NCBI GenBank assembly: GCA_946965045.2
Contig: OX337235.1
Location: 3,481,928 to 3,545,927 of the forward strand
From: Epithemia pelagica
Lineage: Eukaryota; Bacillariophyta; Bacillariophyceae; Surirellales; Surirellaceae
Length of the DNA stretch: 64,000 bases
Reading direction: 5' to 3'
The notes under the pieces are model-generated. The model was not told where the DNA came from. It saw nothing but the letters and a program-made list of their open reading frames with translations, and ran no database searches. Both the position numbers and the translations under genes were made by a program. How positions within the stretch are numbered: the stretch's first letter is position 1; each line of letters begins with the position of its first letter. Positions 1 to 11,116 of this stretch are shown in pieces.

Positions 1-2063
1 GACATCTTCTTCAGTCGAGTCATTCGGGGCCCATTCTGGATTATCGTTGGTCATCTCAATCCTGTTCGCAGGGTCAATATTCGCTATCTCCTCCCAAGAC
101 GGTTTCCTTACAGTGAAGCCACTGATTACTCCTTTCAACTCCAGAGGGATTGTCAGTGTATTTCCATTGTCGTCGTTAATGGGAACAACCAATGAATGTG
201 GTTCACTTGTCCTTTGCTCTTGCTTGATAAACTTGAGGGGCACATCATTGACGATGATACCAGCCTCTCTCATCTGATTTGGATTCAATAGGCTCTTCTC
301 CATCATCGGAAGATGGAGCGCTTGGTGAAAGTACAACAGGTAAGTCTCTCCTGTCTCGGGTTCATCATATGCCAACACGCCTGTGATTACGGGAGTTTCC
401 TTTATTTTCCCAAGCTGTGTTGAAAACCCACTCACTTCTGCCTTGTCTGTCTCATATAAAACGAGGCAATCCTTACCGAGACAACAAGTGTCAGCGTGAC
501 TGTCTAATTCGCACATAGACGTCCTAACGCTAATGTCCCTGGAGAGGACATCTATCTCGCGGACATCTCGTCACACGGTTTCTCTCCTGCCTTTCTTTCT
601 CTGGCTCATTATGGCGCCAATACCGAGTTCCTTGTCGTTCTCACTGGAATCGCCAGTTGTCTCTGAACTCTCATCGGTAGTTGTCGTCGTGCTTCCATCA
701 ACACCTTTTCTCTTGTTCTTACCGTTCTTAAAAAGAACAGCAGCAGCAGACCTTTTCTTTGTACTGCTGTTAACAGCGTCCCTTGCTTCTCGGACCATTT
801 GCTGTTGTTCCTTTGTGAGTTTTATCCACTTTCTAAAGGGATAATATTTGTTGGGGTCAAAACCGTTTGATTGGTTACTCCCATTCTTCTTGTTTCCATC
901 TTTTCCATTCTTGTTATGCGGATAGATGAGATTCGGGCCTTCCTAGTTGAAGCACTGCACGAGACCTTGCTGTCAACAATCTCTGCCAAATAATTGGAAG
1001 CGACTTCAAAGTTTGCCCTGAGTGAAGGTGTAGCGAGTATGGTGTTCTTCGCGCTTTCAAGCCTTGGATCAGATACACCCAACAATAAAACTCTAACCTT
1101 CCTTTCATTACTGACCATCTCGCCAGTTGATTCGAGGTCCATAAAGGCCCTCTGGAGCGATTCAATGTACCTCTCATATGTGTAGTTTCGTTTTGACCCG
1201 TCATAATAGGCCGATTCCAACACTTGGTCTGCTTTTGCCCTCAGTCTTGTTTGAAAGGCGTCACCAAGGTAATGACTCTTTAAGGCAATATAAGCACCTC
1301 TTCCGTCTCGACTGCGGCTAAAGGCTTGAACCCAGCCCCATCCAGGACCATCATGGGTTATGTGGCGTATGACATCCCAAACTGCCTCTTTGTCAGCCAC
1401 CGCGGTTGCTCCAGTTAGCGGCGCACGCCTGATTAGTTCTCTCAAGTACGTTGGTGCTCCGATTCCTGGGTCCAAGTTAACCGGAGGAGGAGTTGGCATC
1501 GAGCGGGTATACGCTGCCAAAGGGATCATAGTAACTCCTCTTTTCCTCTCAAGGTAGTTGTCTAAATCTTCGAGAACGACTCGTATGTTCTCAACATTTG
1601 TGAGTTTCTCGGGAAGTTCAATCTCATTATCATACTCATCATCCGCTTCTTTAAGACGGTAGAGTCCTTGGATTTGAGCCAATGTTGCCGTTGCCGCACT
1701 AAACTCGCGATCGACCTTATTGAGATACTGGACGTAGTACCCAAGCATCTTCAAGCGCTTTTCCAAAACATGCCCGACCAATACTCCAGGGTTCGTAATG
1801 GTAATTGGGACTCCAGGAACTGGATTAGCAGCGTCATAGTCCGGATTAGGAACAGTTCCACCGGGTTTCCTGGCATTAGCGCAAATTTCAGCGATATCGT
1901 CTTCCTTTAGACCATTAAAATCGCCAATCGAAACAAGGCCTTGTGCATTGAGAGCGTTACGCACTTCTTGTTGACCAATGAGAGGGGTATTCTCAAGGTA
2001 GCCATTAAGCTGAGTGAGCAGTTCTTGAGCGGTTGGAGGAGCGGGAGCGACGGGTTCGGCCAT
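1..2063 (-). pseudogene. Copia-type retrotransposon gag-protease fragment, frameshifted, truncated by window edge
   Basis: Minus-strand reading starts at an ATG at 2063 (MAEPVAPAPP) and gives about 370 residues of gag-like protein. The core has the features of diatom Copia gag: a WDVIRHITHDGPGWGW block, then a helical region ending near LAEIVDSKV. Near 945-960 the sense reading moves to another frame, which would join to EGPNLIYPHNKNG, so there is a frameshift. An in-frame TGA follows near 571, directly after KKGRRETV. Beyond it the frame stays open to base 1 and contains the retroviral-type protease motif LDSHADTC (about 495-515), typical of diatom Copia elements. Integrase, RT and RNase H would lie to the left, outside the window. 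Frameshift plus stop suggest a decayed copy, although gag-pol frameshifting could explain the first change. No LTR could be fixed on its right side. The assignment to Copia is firm; the exact frameshift position is not. Confidence 0.8.
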
Positions 2064-3112
2064 GGTTTACTTCTTTTATCTGCGTGTAGACGGATCAATT
2101 GGGACTTTCTTGTACTCGGAAGTGAGCATTCTCTTTCAGTCACACGGTCCGGTTCTTCACTCATTTCGGGCGATTCAAAAGGTAGAAAGCGTGCACAGCT
2201 GCATCGTCGGCTCATGTTTCATTTATGAAATAATCATGACCGCATAGCAGGCTTTGTCTTGTCAACGGCCAAGACCGGCGCGTCCGCCATTGCCCCAGAT
2301 GTGCGCACTCGCAGACCACATCTGTTAGCTAGTCCGGTCCAAACCCCGTTGCAGGCCGGATATTCAACGAGACTAGCTGTACGACTTCATTAGTCGACCT
2401 TTGGGCGGATCTATATCATCGATCCAGATATTTCTCGACCTTCCCAGGCCATTGTGCCATAGCTTTTACCATAATCGCAGAGTTTCTTGGGTCTGATAAA
2501 CCAAAATACGCGTAGGGGTGTGACTCGAAAATATAAAATTGTGACTATCTCATGCCTCAAGCTTAGAGGCCTTACTATCGCTAATTTCGCTCAATAGGCT
2601 AGCCATATTTTGGGATGGTGGATGTGGATTGTGGATTGCCGTTGCAAGTTGCAAGTATTGTAGATGTAGATAGTACAGGATCATCTTTTCTCGGAAGGAT
2701 TAGCGACTAATGAGCGTCTAGAATTTGACCGCGTTTTTGAGATCGCTAGCAGGCATAGGTCACTTGTACTAGCTTCACTGCAAAAGGCAGGCGAAATACA
2801 AAAGGTACGATCCGACCAAGAAAGAAAGGACATCAGAATCGACAGGAACCCAACATTGGGTTGACAATCCATCCGAGAAGGATGGACGGATCGACAGGAA
2901 AGACGGAATGCTACGAGAGAGTCAATAAGTGTGATTGTACATACTATCGACTGTGTTGTATGCAAGTTGAGAGAAACCACAAACAATTCTGATTCAATCA
3001 ATCCAAAGAAGTATAAAGTAGGCGTCCTATTCCCCAAAGCATTGCTGAACGTTGTTATCTGGTTGTTGTTACTACTCACAGGTCGATGTTCTTTTAGGCC
3101 GCTCAGCACTCG
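2064..3112. other. Intergenic, no supported gene
   Basis: This stretch should hold the leader and perhaps the 5' LTR of the minus-strand Copia relic, then the 3' flank of the next gene. I looked for TG...CA termini and for an initiator-tRNA primer-binding site and found none I could support. The open frames here use non-ATG starts and have no recognisable protein features. Confidence 0.5.
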
Positions 3113-5014
3113 TCAAACGTTGTGTATCGTGTAGTCATCCAACACTCTCATGGCAAAGACTTCACCATCGACAAAATCTTTCATCTCTAGCACCATGTCA
3201 CTGGGTGTCAACATGGATTTGATGGTACCATTTTGGTTGTACTGTGTCGACGACTTGAATTCATAGGATCGATAATCACCGTCGCGCGGGGAGGGTGCCG
3301 GTTCGGGTTGATGGGGACCACTGGGTTGTAAGGCGGGTTCTCCCACAACCATGTAATGGAACACATTGGCCAACTCAATCACTACCTTTCGAGACGCATG
3401 GGCCACGACCTTACCCATGGCATTGTTCAACTTGTCCTTGGTGTTGCGGGCATCGATCTCTTTTTTGAGTTTTTCAAAGTCTTGGTCCATTTCCAAGTCT
3501 CCGTATGTTCTGACTTTCGATTTCGTGGTCGACGGCGTGGTCGTTGAAGACGCCTTTCGTGGTGGCACAGACTTGACGGTTGCTACTTTTCCATTGGAAC
3601 CCAAATCTCGTTGAGATGCTTTGGGTTGAGGGACACCCTTGGAGGGAGCAGTCTTGTTGTTGCCGTTGGAGCTATTCACCGGCGAAGCCTTTTGCGGCTG
3701 CTGAGGTTTCTTTTGTTGCTGTGGTTCAGCTTGTGGCGCTTGTTGCTGACCGTTTTCTTGCTTGGTCTTGAGAGGAGTCTTTTCTTCCTTCTTGGCGTTG
3801 GAGGTCTCTTCCTTTTTGGTTCCAGCTGTTGGCGAAGATGCTTTAGTCGCTTGTTGCTGTTTTGCTTGACTTTTTCGTGCTGGTGGTGATGGCGGTTGCG
3901 CCTTGCGGGTGGGTGGTACAAAGGATTTGTTGCTAGATCGTTTGAGAGATTCTCCCAGAGTCATGGGAGCGTTCTTATCGGTCGATGTAGAAACTCTCTT
4001 GTCGGGGTTGACATCTCCTACGGATTTGCTTTTGGACATGGTGGGCTTTTTCTCGGGGCTGGCATCTCTGGCAGGTCGTGGACCTTTTCCTTCGGGACTT
4101 GCCGCACGTCCGCGAGTCGCTGTGGTCGTTGTACTCTTTGCATTCTTCGAACTGTCCTTGGTGTTGTTGTCGGGACCTCCTCGTCGGGACGGTGCTTGCG
4201 ATTTCTTGGTGTTTGTCTTGGTGTTACTTTTGTCCTTGGAAATCTTTTTGCTCTTGAGATCCGTCAAGACAAAGACACCATCACTGGATTCTGCAGCTTC
4301 TTGTTCTTCTTTGATGTTCTCTTGTGGTTCCTTGGTAGTGACAGCCGCAGCTTCACGTGTTTCAGTTTCTTCATGGGGTGCCTGCCTCTTATTGGTCGCT
4401 GCGGTCTTGACGGCCGTTGATTCCTGCTGTCGTGTCGTTTCTTCGGGTTGTCGTTCTTGAGGTTTGGAGGAAGAAGGTTGGTTGGTCGCCATGCCCGAAT
4501 TGCTATTGCTGCTGCTCGTCGTGGTTGTTCGAGGATTGCTATTGCTGCTGCTCGTAGTGGTCGTTCGAGGATTGCCTTTCCGTTTGGTGGGTGTAGCCTC
4601 ACTCGCAGACGAGTTTCGGCCCACACTCCGCTTGGACTTGGTACTTCGTTTACTGCTAGCAATCGATCCCGACAAGACGGTGACACCACTTTCAAATTCA
4701 CTCCTCGCCACAGATGCCATGCTGGACGGGGGTGGTGCCTTGTTGTTGGACTTGCGTGAAGTAGTGGTCACGGGAGGAGGATTGCGATTGTTTCGTTTGG
4801 ACAATGATTTACTTGGTGTTGTTGTGGTCACTGGTTGTTTTCGTTTCGTTGTGGAATCAAAGAGTTGCAAGGCGGCTGAACTCCTTGAACTCGACGACAA
4901 GGCAGAAGAGGCGTGAGAGTCATCGCCAATTACTTCCACGTGAATCGTTTTTCGTCGTGGCGATTTGCTCCGGGTATTTCGCAGTTGCGTGTTGGTTCGG
5001 TTCGAGTTTCTCAT
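3113..5014 (-). CDS. Large disordered Ser/Thr/Lys/Gln-rich protein with conserved-looking C-terminus
   Basis: About 633 residues from an ATG at 5014 (MRNSNRTNTQ); an in-frame TTG 10 codons upstream is not used. Residues 1 to about 510 are low-complexity and basic, rich in S, T, K, Q, N and P. They contain a tandem repeat of NPRTTTTSSSNS and several RAASPEGKGP/RDASPEKKP-like phospho-site motifs. The last ~115 residues differ: a charged amphipathic helix (DLEMDQDFEKLKKEIDAR), a segment KVVIELANVFHYMVV, and a folded-looking end (MVLEMKDFVDGEVFAMRVLD). I do not recognise the family. There is no signal peptide or membrane span. It is first of four minus-strand genes for large disordered proteins, which suggests a functional or duplicated cluster, though global similarity between them is low. 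Function unknown; scaffold or cytoskeletal roles would be guesses. Confidence 0.7.
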   Translation of the reverse strand: MRNSNRTNTQLRNTRSKSPRRKTIHVEVIGDDSHASSALSSSSRSSAALQLFDSTTKRKQPVTTTTPSKSLSKRNNRNPPPVTTTSRKSNNKAPPPSSMASVARSEFESGVTVLSGSIASSKRSTKSKRSVGRNSSASEATPTKRKGNPRTTTTSSSNSNPRTTTTSSSNSNSGMATNQPSSSKPQERQPEETTRQQESTAVKTAATNKRQAPHEETETREAAAVTTKEPQENIKEEQEAAESSDGVFVLTDLKSKKISKDKSNTKTNTKKSQAPSRRGGPDNNTKDSSKNAKSTTTTATRGRAASPEGKGPRPARDASPEKKPTMSKSKSVGDVNPDKRVSTSTDKNAPMTLGESLKRSSNKSFVPPTRKAQPPSPPARKSQAKQQQATKASSPTAGTKKEETSNAKKEEKTPLKTKQENGQQQAPQAEPQQQKKPQQPQKASPVNSSNGNNKTAPSKGVPQPKASQRDLGSNGKVATVKSVPPRKASSTTTPSTTKSKVRTYGDLEMDQDFEKLKKEIDARNTKDKLNNAMGKVVAHASRKVVIELANVFHYMVVGEPALQPSGPHQPEPAPSPRDGDYRSYEFKSSTQYNQNGTIKSMLTPSDMVLEMKDFVDGEVFAMRVLDDYTIHNV

Positions 5015-5886
5015 TGTTGAGAACTGATCGAGAGACAAGTTCAATGCCTCTCTGTGGTTAAGTTCGACGTTTCTGGGATTGCAGTTGTTGTTGTTTCGGT
5101 ATCCCTAGTTTGATTTCTTTCTTGCGTCCGTTCGATTTGATACCGTCCTTGCGCTCTCTGCAAGGAAGGAAAAAACTGTGCATGTGTCTAGCTCATCGCA
5201 TATCCGCCCCAAGAGTGCACCACAACATGTTTTTTCGAGAGGCGAAGCCCAGTCAACGGTTGCAAGGGCTCGTATCTGGCGTGGATGGTGCACCTCCCGA
5301 CAGGGGCTTCAAAGCCGCATCCGGCAAGTGCAGGCCGGAACTATGTGAGCAAAGTGCACCTCATGGACTACCAGGCACTCGACAGGCGCTGATTACTATG
5401 GCCCTGGCCCAGTAAGCTTTGCAGACTTAGAGGTGCGTCGTCGCTTATTCTATGCGATAACGGACGGCGCGCTGGAAAATCTGGCGTGCAGAACTGCGTG
5501 TAGCACCGAGTGCCGAGTAGAAAGTATACTTGGTTTTCAGTTGACACGGATGATCGGATTGGGTATGTAGGACCCTATGCCCTTATTTACTCGTTTCTAT
5601 AAGTGGTAGTTAAGGCCATTATTCTTTCGCACGTGCTGTAAGCCTTTCCAGAAAGTTATTTACGGGAAGAGTTCAATTACATAAAGGTTCTCCGAATTCT
5701 GTGAGTCATACTCAGTCGCATGTAAGTCCTTTTATTCGAAGAACATAGACATCGTCCACTATGTGATCTGTTGTTCCTCTAGGACTACGTAGATTTATTT
5801 CATTGATCTATTGCGCAGTGAAGCAAAGCACACCCTATTACACCACAATTACTCTTTACAATATGCCTCCCTTAGAAGTAGATGTT
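5015..5886. other. Intergenic, nothing supported
   Basis: Promoter-side DNA of the 3113 gene and 3' side of the 5887 gene. Short open frames have no protein-like composition or homology that I recognise, and no repeat shared with the rest of the window was seen. Confidence 0.5.
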
Positions 5887-8800
5887 TCATCGGTACCTCG
5901 TTTTCCTCCTACGAACGCCAGCGGACTGATTCCGTCGAAACAAGAGGTCGTCCATATTGCGACAGAGTCCCGTTTCCGTGGACATGACGGTCGATGCTGC
6001 GGAGCCACCTGCCATGGAAAAGTTATCCGCCTGTGCGTCATGTCCAGTCAGCGAGAGGAGGGTGCGATCAATATAGGCGGTCAATGGGTCCACCTTCTCA
6101 TGACCCTCCGAGGCGAGAAAGGATCGACTTTCGTTTTGCGTTTCGTCCTCACTATGACTCACGTTGTACAGTGATATGCCTTCCGTATCGTCTCGGTCAT
6201 CCCGCATAGAATCATTGTGGTCTCGGATAATAATCTTTGGTCCTCTCGCTTCCTTTGCACTGTCAGATTCTACCTCTCTTGGGAGTTCGTCTCGGTCATG
6301 ACCTCGTTGTGAATACCTTGACCTGTCACGATCTCTATTGGAACCACGCTGCTGAGATACTGGATAGTCGTACTCATTCACTCTTGGGTCGTGAGGACCC
6401 GAAGAACCATAATAGGGACTACCATATCCCATGCCGTCACCATGATACCCCCAATACGAGTATTTGTGCATAGGAGGGTGATCCACCCAATGGTCTGGAG
6501 GCGGAAAACTTTCTCGTCTGTCATGAGGACGACTACTCTGTTGCTGGCGCCACGAATCGCTGTCGTAAGGACCGATGTATCCATTCATATTCCGGTATGA
6601 ATGGTACTGTGGTGGTGCGACATCTCGAGGACCGTGTACATGCCATGGATCGATTACACTTGCGGTTGGAATAGAGGAATCAAAGGATGCATTTTTGTAG
6701 GGTCCCGAGTGGATTTCTTCATGACCTCGTCGGTCCCCATTTCTGTGATAATAACCATTCATTCCAGGATAGGGATGGTAGCCGTTCATCCACGGAGGTG
6801 GTTGCTGGCCATTCATCATGTGAGTATCATGAACCACGTCACGTGAGCCCGTTGAACCTCGGCGACGAGCTGGGACACCGTATGCACTCGGATGCACGAC
6901 ATGGTCTGGAACCCTTCGTGAGTAATTGTGCCCATCGTGAAGATCTGTGTACGAGGTCATGGACGAAGTGAAACTTGCAGGGAAATGGCGGCTCCCCGAA
7001 AACGTTGTCCTTTCGTGTAGGGAGGTTGCTGGCATCAATTCCTCGTACTCAGGCTTGGCTCTTGCTCTGGGCGTGTAGATGTAGACAGAATCCATTTTGT
7101 GACAACCACTTGGAGGTTTACCAGACTTGTCCTTGACAATTTGATTGGGAATAGGCGCTGGGGATGTGTTCCTTCTCATGGTCGGGGACGGCGATCGTGG
7201 TTTAGGTGGAGACGTACGCTTTGTCGGAAGCTTCTTTGTAGCCTTTGGAGTCAACATTGCTAGTGCTATTGGACTGTCCGTTCTCTTGTGATTATCTGCC
7301 GAACTCTTGTGTTTCTCTGTTGATTTGCCTTGGGCCGCATTCCTTTTTCGGGAGGAGAGTTGTCTTGTGCTGGATTTGCTTGGTTTCAGAGAGGCTTTTC
7401 GTTTTGTGTTTCCAGTTGGTGGTAGCTTGTTCTTGTTTCGACCCTCCTTAACTTCTTCTGGAGTTTCCATATTTGTCAGTTCATTTCTATTCTTTGAGTT
7501 GGCGTCCATTTCACTGACTCTGTTATGCGACGATGGTATGTCCTTTTGCGGTTCTGTTTGGACCTTTGCAATGCTCACTGAAGTGTCTTCCGTTTCCACA
7601 AGCATGAGAGGGTCAGTAGAATCGTGAGAGTTTGGAACTGTCCGTGCCTCGTTGATCGGTTCCTTACGAGCCTTGCCCGATGCTGCCGCTCTTGCTGAAG
7701 GTCCAAACCAACGAGCGAGTCTCGATATGGATGCATATGACGATTCCGTCTTGCTATCGTTCTCCTTTTTTTCATCGTGAGAACTTCTGGGTGGCGGCGG
7801 GTCCTCCAGGTTGACTTCTTCGGACCCTACTTCGTGAAGCGTTGGTTCGGACAGGGGCTCTGCGACTGCTGCACTGGTCTCGGTGCTTGCCACACGAGAA
7901 ACACCAGACAACTCTGTGGGAATCTCTCTTGTTTTCTCTGTTGTCTCTTTTTCCGTGTGAAGTAAGATGGACCCACCGGTATCAGTGTTCTTTGTCGATG
8001 TTTCTGTGGTTGGTTCATCTTGTAGATTTGCCGCAAATCTCACGACTGGCTTGGTGGTCACAGGTCCTTCGTAATTCTCCCCCACATAGGCGATGTCCTT
8101 TTCCGTATTTTCATCTGGTCCCTTTTCTTCTTGTTCCTCTTCAACGGGTTCCTTTTCTCCTTCTTGCTGCATATGGTCCGCTTCTTCTGTGGCTTTCTCC
8201 TCATTCGATTCTTGCGTCTTGGTTGATGTTTTACCTTTCGTCAAGGCCGCCATGAGTCCAAAGAAACTGATCGAGGATGTGGGAGGAAACATACTTGTTC
8301 CATTCCCAGTTTCCTGCGGAGAAGATGAGGCCTCTCCATCAGCAGCAGCTTTGGGATTCTTCTGTTTGTCACTGGATACTTCTTTGTCCTCTCCACCTTC
8401 GTCCAAAGCCTCTGCACTCGAGCCCTCTGCGCTAGATTCCTTTGTTTCTTGTGGTTGTTTCGTTCCAGGAGCTTTTTCCAGTTGGCTTTCATCGGAGGTT
8501 GACAGTTCTGTAGCTGTGGGGATATCTTTCTCGCTTTCTTCTTGTTGTTCCTGAATGGTGGGGAACAACGAGTTCATCATGGTGGACAAGGAGGGTGTGG
8601 CGACAGTGGTGGCAGCAGCAGCAGCCGCAGCAGCGGCCGCGGCAGTCGTAGTCGCTGGCAACCACCAGGAACTTCTGTCGTTCCTTGGTGACTGACCAAG
8701 ATAATCCCGTCGAAAGACGGTACTGACATCTTCGGAAGCCACCGACACATCCAAATCCACGGCGGTCGATGGATAGGCTTGCTTTTTTTCCTCCATGAGA

Positions 8801-9267
8801 GTCAACATTCGTTGCAGGGTGGCCGTTTCGGTTGCTGCTTTTGGTTCCTCTGTTTCGGGTATGATTGGATCTGTATTTTGGTTGGTTTCATCCTCGGAAT
8901 TAGCATTGTTGTTCGGATTGTTGTCATTGAGCGTTGCTTCATACCCGGTTTCGGTGCAAATGGTGGTGGTAGGAAATCGACTGGCACCATTCTTGGCATT
9001 CCGCGATCTCCACAATCGACTTCCCACCATTGATGAAGCAGTACTGGTAGTAGACTTGGTCCTTCGTGGAGCTTTGCCGATGCGCGATGGTGGTTTGGAG
9101 TTGTGTTCCACGACTTCTACGACTTGTGCCGTTTGAAGAGCCTTCTGAAGTTGCTCTTGTGATGGTTGTTGCTGTTGTTCGGGTGGTTCGGATTGTAATC
9201 GACTCATTTCGGGAGTCAAGGAAGCATTCTTTCCAATTTGGATATTGGAAGACTTGCGACGAAACAT
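5887..9267 (-). CDS. Very large disordered protein with poly-Ala tract and Tyr/Gly/His-rich prion-like segment
   Basis: About 1126 residues from an ATG at 9267 (MFRRKSSNIQ); the longer open frame upstream begins with TTG. The N-terminal half is acidic and low-complexity, with a poly-Ala run near residues 210-222 (DNA 8612-8645). Short aromatic islands interrupt it: SISFFGLMAALTKG and RLARWFGPSARAAASGKA. A basic S/K/P region follows (about 620-760), then a Tyr/Gly/His/Pro-rich segment (about 820-960; pieces such as GYHPYPGMNGYYH and GYGSPYYGSSG) of prion-like composition. An Arg/Asp-rich stretch and a more ordered C-terminus (DPLTAYIDRTLLSLTGHDAQ ...) close the protein. No known catalytic domain, signal peptide or membrane span. 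The uninterrupted frame of 3.4 kb argues that it is a real gene. Function unknown. Confidence 0.75.
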   Translation of the reverse strand: MFRRKSSNIQIGKNASLTPEMSRLQSEPPEQQQQPSQEQLQKALQTAQVVEVVEHNSKPPSRIGKAPRRTKSTTSTASSMVGSRLWRSRNAKNGASRFPTTTICTETGYEATLNDNNPNNNANSEDETNQNTDPIIPETEEPKAATETATLQRMLTLMEEKKQAYPSTAVDLDVSVASEDVSTVFRRDYLGQSPRNDRSSWWLPATTTAAAAAAAAAAATTVATPSLSTMMNSLFPTIQEQQEESEKDIPTATELSTSDESQLEKAPGTKQPQETKESSAEGSSAEALDEGGEDKEVSSDKQKNPKAAADGEASSSPQETGNGTSMFPPTSSISFFGLMAALTKGKTSTKTQESNEEKATEEADHMQQEGEKEPVEEEQEEKGPDENTEKDIAYVGENYEGPVTTKPVVRFAANLQDEPTTETSTKNTDTGGSILLHTEKETTEKTREIPTELSGVSRVASTETSAAVAEPLSEPTLHEVGSEEVNLEDPPPPRSSHDEKKENDSKTESSYASISRLARWFGPSARAAASGKARKEPINEARTVPNSHDSTDPLMLVETEDTSVSIAKVQTEPQKDIPSSHNRVSEMDANSKNRNELTNMETPEEVKEGRNKNKLPPTGNTKRKASLKPSKSSTRQLSSRKRNAAQGKSTEKHKSSADNHKRTDSPIALAMLTPKATKKLPTKRTSPPKPRSPSPTMRRNTSPAPIPNQIVKDKSGKPPSGCHKMDSVYIYTPRARAKPEYEELMPATSLHERTTFSGSRHFPASFTSSMTSYTDLHDGHNYSRRVPDHVVHPSAYGVPARRRGSTGSRDVVHDTHMMNGQQPPPWMNGYHPYPGMNGYYHRNGDRRGHEEIHSGPYKNASFDSSIPTASVIDPWHVHGPRDVAPPQYHSYRNMNGYIGPYDSDSWRQQQSSRPHDRRESFPPPDHWVDHPPMHKYSYWGYHGDGMGYGSPYYGSSGPHDPRVNEYDYPVSQQRGSNRDRDRSRYSQRGHDRDELPREVESDSAKEARGPKIIIRDHNDSMRDDRDDTEGISLYNVSHSEDETQNESRSFLASEGHEKVDPLTAYIDRTLLSLTGHDAQADNFSMAGGSAASTVMSTETGLCRNMDDLLFRRNQSAGVRRRKTRYR

Positions 9268-10109
9268 GCTATCACCAAATCTACACAACTGGTGCGAGCC
9301 AAGCTGCTAGTTTCAGAGTGTGTGCATGACGATGAGTGGAACCTTTGAGGATTGGATAGTTTCTCGAACCGCCTTGTCGCTTCCCTTTTGATTGAAAAGA
9401 CGCTAGTGTTGGTGTTGTTGTTGTTTTAGAGATTTGGTTGCGACCTTTCTTGACAGAAAAGTATCCAAAAGGAAATGAAGAAGGGGACGTTTGTGTGTGG
9501 TTCTGCCCAAATGTCCTCAACCTCCGTTTTCAACTGCCTCCTATAACTACACTAGTGTTTCAAATCCGTTGCAAGAACGTCTTGTTGACGGTCGACGGAG
9601 ATATCACGCTAAAAAGTTTGGGTTACGCTAGGTAGATTCTACTAGAGAGGCGACAGGGTGCACGGGAGAGTTTCGGCTTCATCGGTTGAATCCTTGCATC
9701 GCTAATGAATGCGTACTACTACTAGCTCAAGGTTTGGTTCGCTTCGTGCTGCTGCCGAAGATACGTGTGAAGTGTTTACAATGTGCTCTGCCATGTCGAA
9801 AGGATCGGCGTGGAGGTACGACGATGTCTCCGTTGTCTCATGGATTCATTTATAGAGTCGTCTTGTGTTTGTCAAGATGGTACAAGGTTTGCAAAAAAAT
9901 TAATGTGAGGAAAGCCGTTGTGCTTCCTTGCAAGGGTAGTCTTGATTGTATTATTTACGATTGACAACCGTTGTAGCCTCTCAATAAACTCTAAGTACTC
10001 TAGGTCTCGTCCGTTAAAAACGGTCGCAACGGATAGAAGCACGCTTTGGTATGTGACGACTGACGACATGCAGACTGCAGAGCACTCCCTCTATTCAATC
10101 GGGGCTCAC
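9268..10109. other. Intergenic, nothing supported
   Basis: Upstream DNA of the 5887 gene up to the transposon at 10120. A longer open plus-strand frame at 9918-10766 crosses the transposon end and is not considered coding. Confidence 0.5.
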
Positions 10110-10300
10110 GAGAATTGCCTACCCCCAAGCCGGGGTGAGTCAGTCACGCGTGATTGGATGCACGATGTGCATCCGTATACTCACCCCCTTGGCTCGACCT
10201 GGTCGCTCTCGACATTGATACAAATCTCTAAAAGCCACATTCTACCTCCATACATCTATCACGGTGGTGGAGGTGCAGTGGTATCCAAACGACCTACAAC

Positions 10301-11116
10301 ATGTCTTCTTCTTCCCATAAACGTCAGAAGCTTTCTCAGAAGCAAGTCCGAGAAGCCTATGAAGGTCAACTGGCATCAAGCCAGTCGGTGGCATCTGCAA
10401 GAGAAGATTTTGATGCTGGCATCGCCGAAACCAACAACACTCCTGCATCCCAGCAGACCCATTCCTCCTCAACCCCCGGTATCGCGTCGTTTCGCCCTCA
10501 TTCCTCCGTTGCCGCTGGTGGTATTGACGCCATTGGTGCAAATGTCCCATACGAAACTCCTTTGGCAAACCGACAGGCACAACAACCACAATCAAGAAAT
10601 CTCATCAGGTCTGAACCATCTACATTTCTCGACAGCGCTGCGGCCAGCTCTTTATCCACTCTTCCCTCCGATCGCACTCAACCCACTCGTCGCGTCCAAA
10701 TGGTTACCTTTCCTCCGTTGTCGTCCCATGACCCATGCCGTCTTCCATCCTCAACCAATGAAGTAGATGGAGAACCACAGATTCAAAACCAAGCTCCAAG
10801 GGGTGTATCATCTGCTTCATTCAATCTGTGGCATCGACGAGATTCTTTCGGCCACATTGAATTTGGGACTCAATCCTCCCCTCCCAAGCCTCTCTCCAAT
10901 CTACGAATGTCAGTTGATTCAACCACCAATGAAGAACCACAGGGAAGCAACAACCCAACAACAGCCTCCTCCAGGACACAGTACACTGTTCCTACTGCTG
11001 TTGCTCCACCGGACTCAAATTTCCCTTCTGCTCCTGCTACAGACGACCCCTCTCCCAACCAAGTTCAGGAGCCGATAACCACCAGCAAGTTGCTTGCCAA
11101 GCTGGATCGTTGGTGA
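10301..11116 (+). CDS. Transposon-borne ORF starting MSSSSHKR, Ser/Pro/Thr-rich, unknown function
   Basis: 271 residues from ATG 10301, about 180 bp inside the left end of the TIR element. It begins MSSSSHKRQKLSQKQVREAY, a basic nuclear-signal-like start, and continues as a low-complexity S/T/P/Q-rich chain without recognisable domains. The matching position in copy B has MSSSSHKRRRTSQKSIRK, so the N-terminus is conserved between copies while the rest differs. Its last 80 bp overlap the helicase fragment on the other strand (11037-11693), so the two converge. This may be the leader of a longer transposon protein whose body has been lost, or only a conserved 5' region. Confidence that it is expressed is modest. 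Confidence 0.5.
   Translation: MSSSSHKRQKLSQKQVREAYEGQLASSQSVASAREDFDAGIAETNNTPASQQTHSSSTPGIASFRPHSSVAAGGIDAIGANVPYETPLANRQAQQPQSRNLIRSEPSTFLDSAAASSLSTLPSDRTQPTRRVQMVTFPPLSSHDPCRLPSSTNEVDGEPQIQNQAPRGVSSASFNLWHRRDSFGHIEFGTQSSPPKPLSNLRMSVDSTTNEEPQGSNNPTTASSRTQYTVPTAVAPPDSNFPSAPATDDPSPNQVQEPITTSKLLAKLDRW

Noticed and set aside
2064-2700. 5' LTR of the left-edge Copia relic
   Set aside because: No second copy is available in the window, and no TG..CA ends or primer-binding site could be located.
2681-3109. 142-codon minus-strand frame next to the 3113 gene
   Set aside because: It starts at GTG, has no recognisable composition, and lies in the 3' flank of a supported gene.
9918-10766. 282-codon plus-strand frame across the left end of transposon copy A
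   Set aside because: It crosses the TIR boundary and lies in another frame over the MSSSSHKR ORF. It starts at a non-supported codon.
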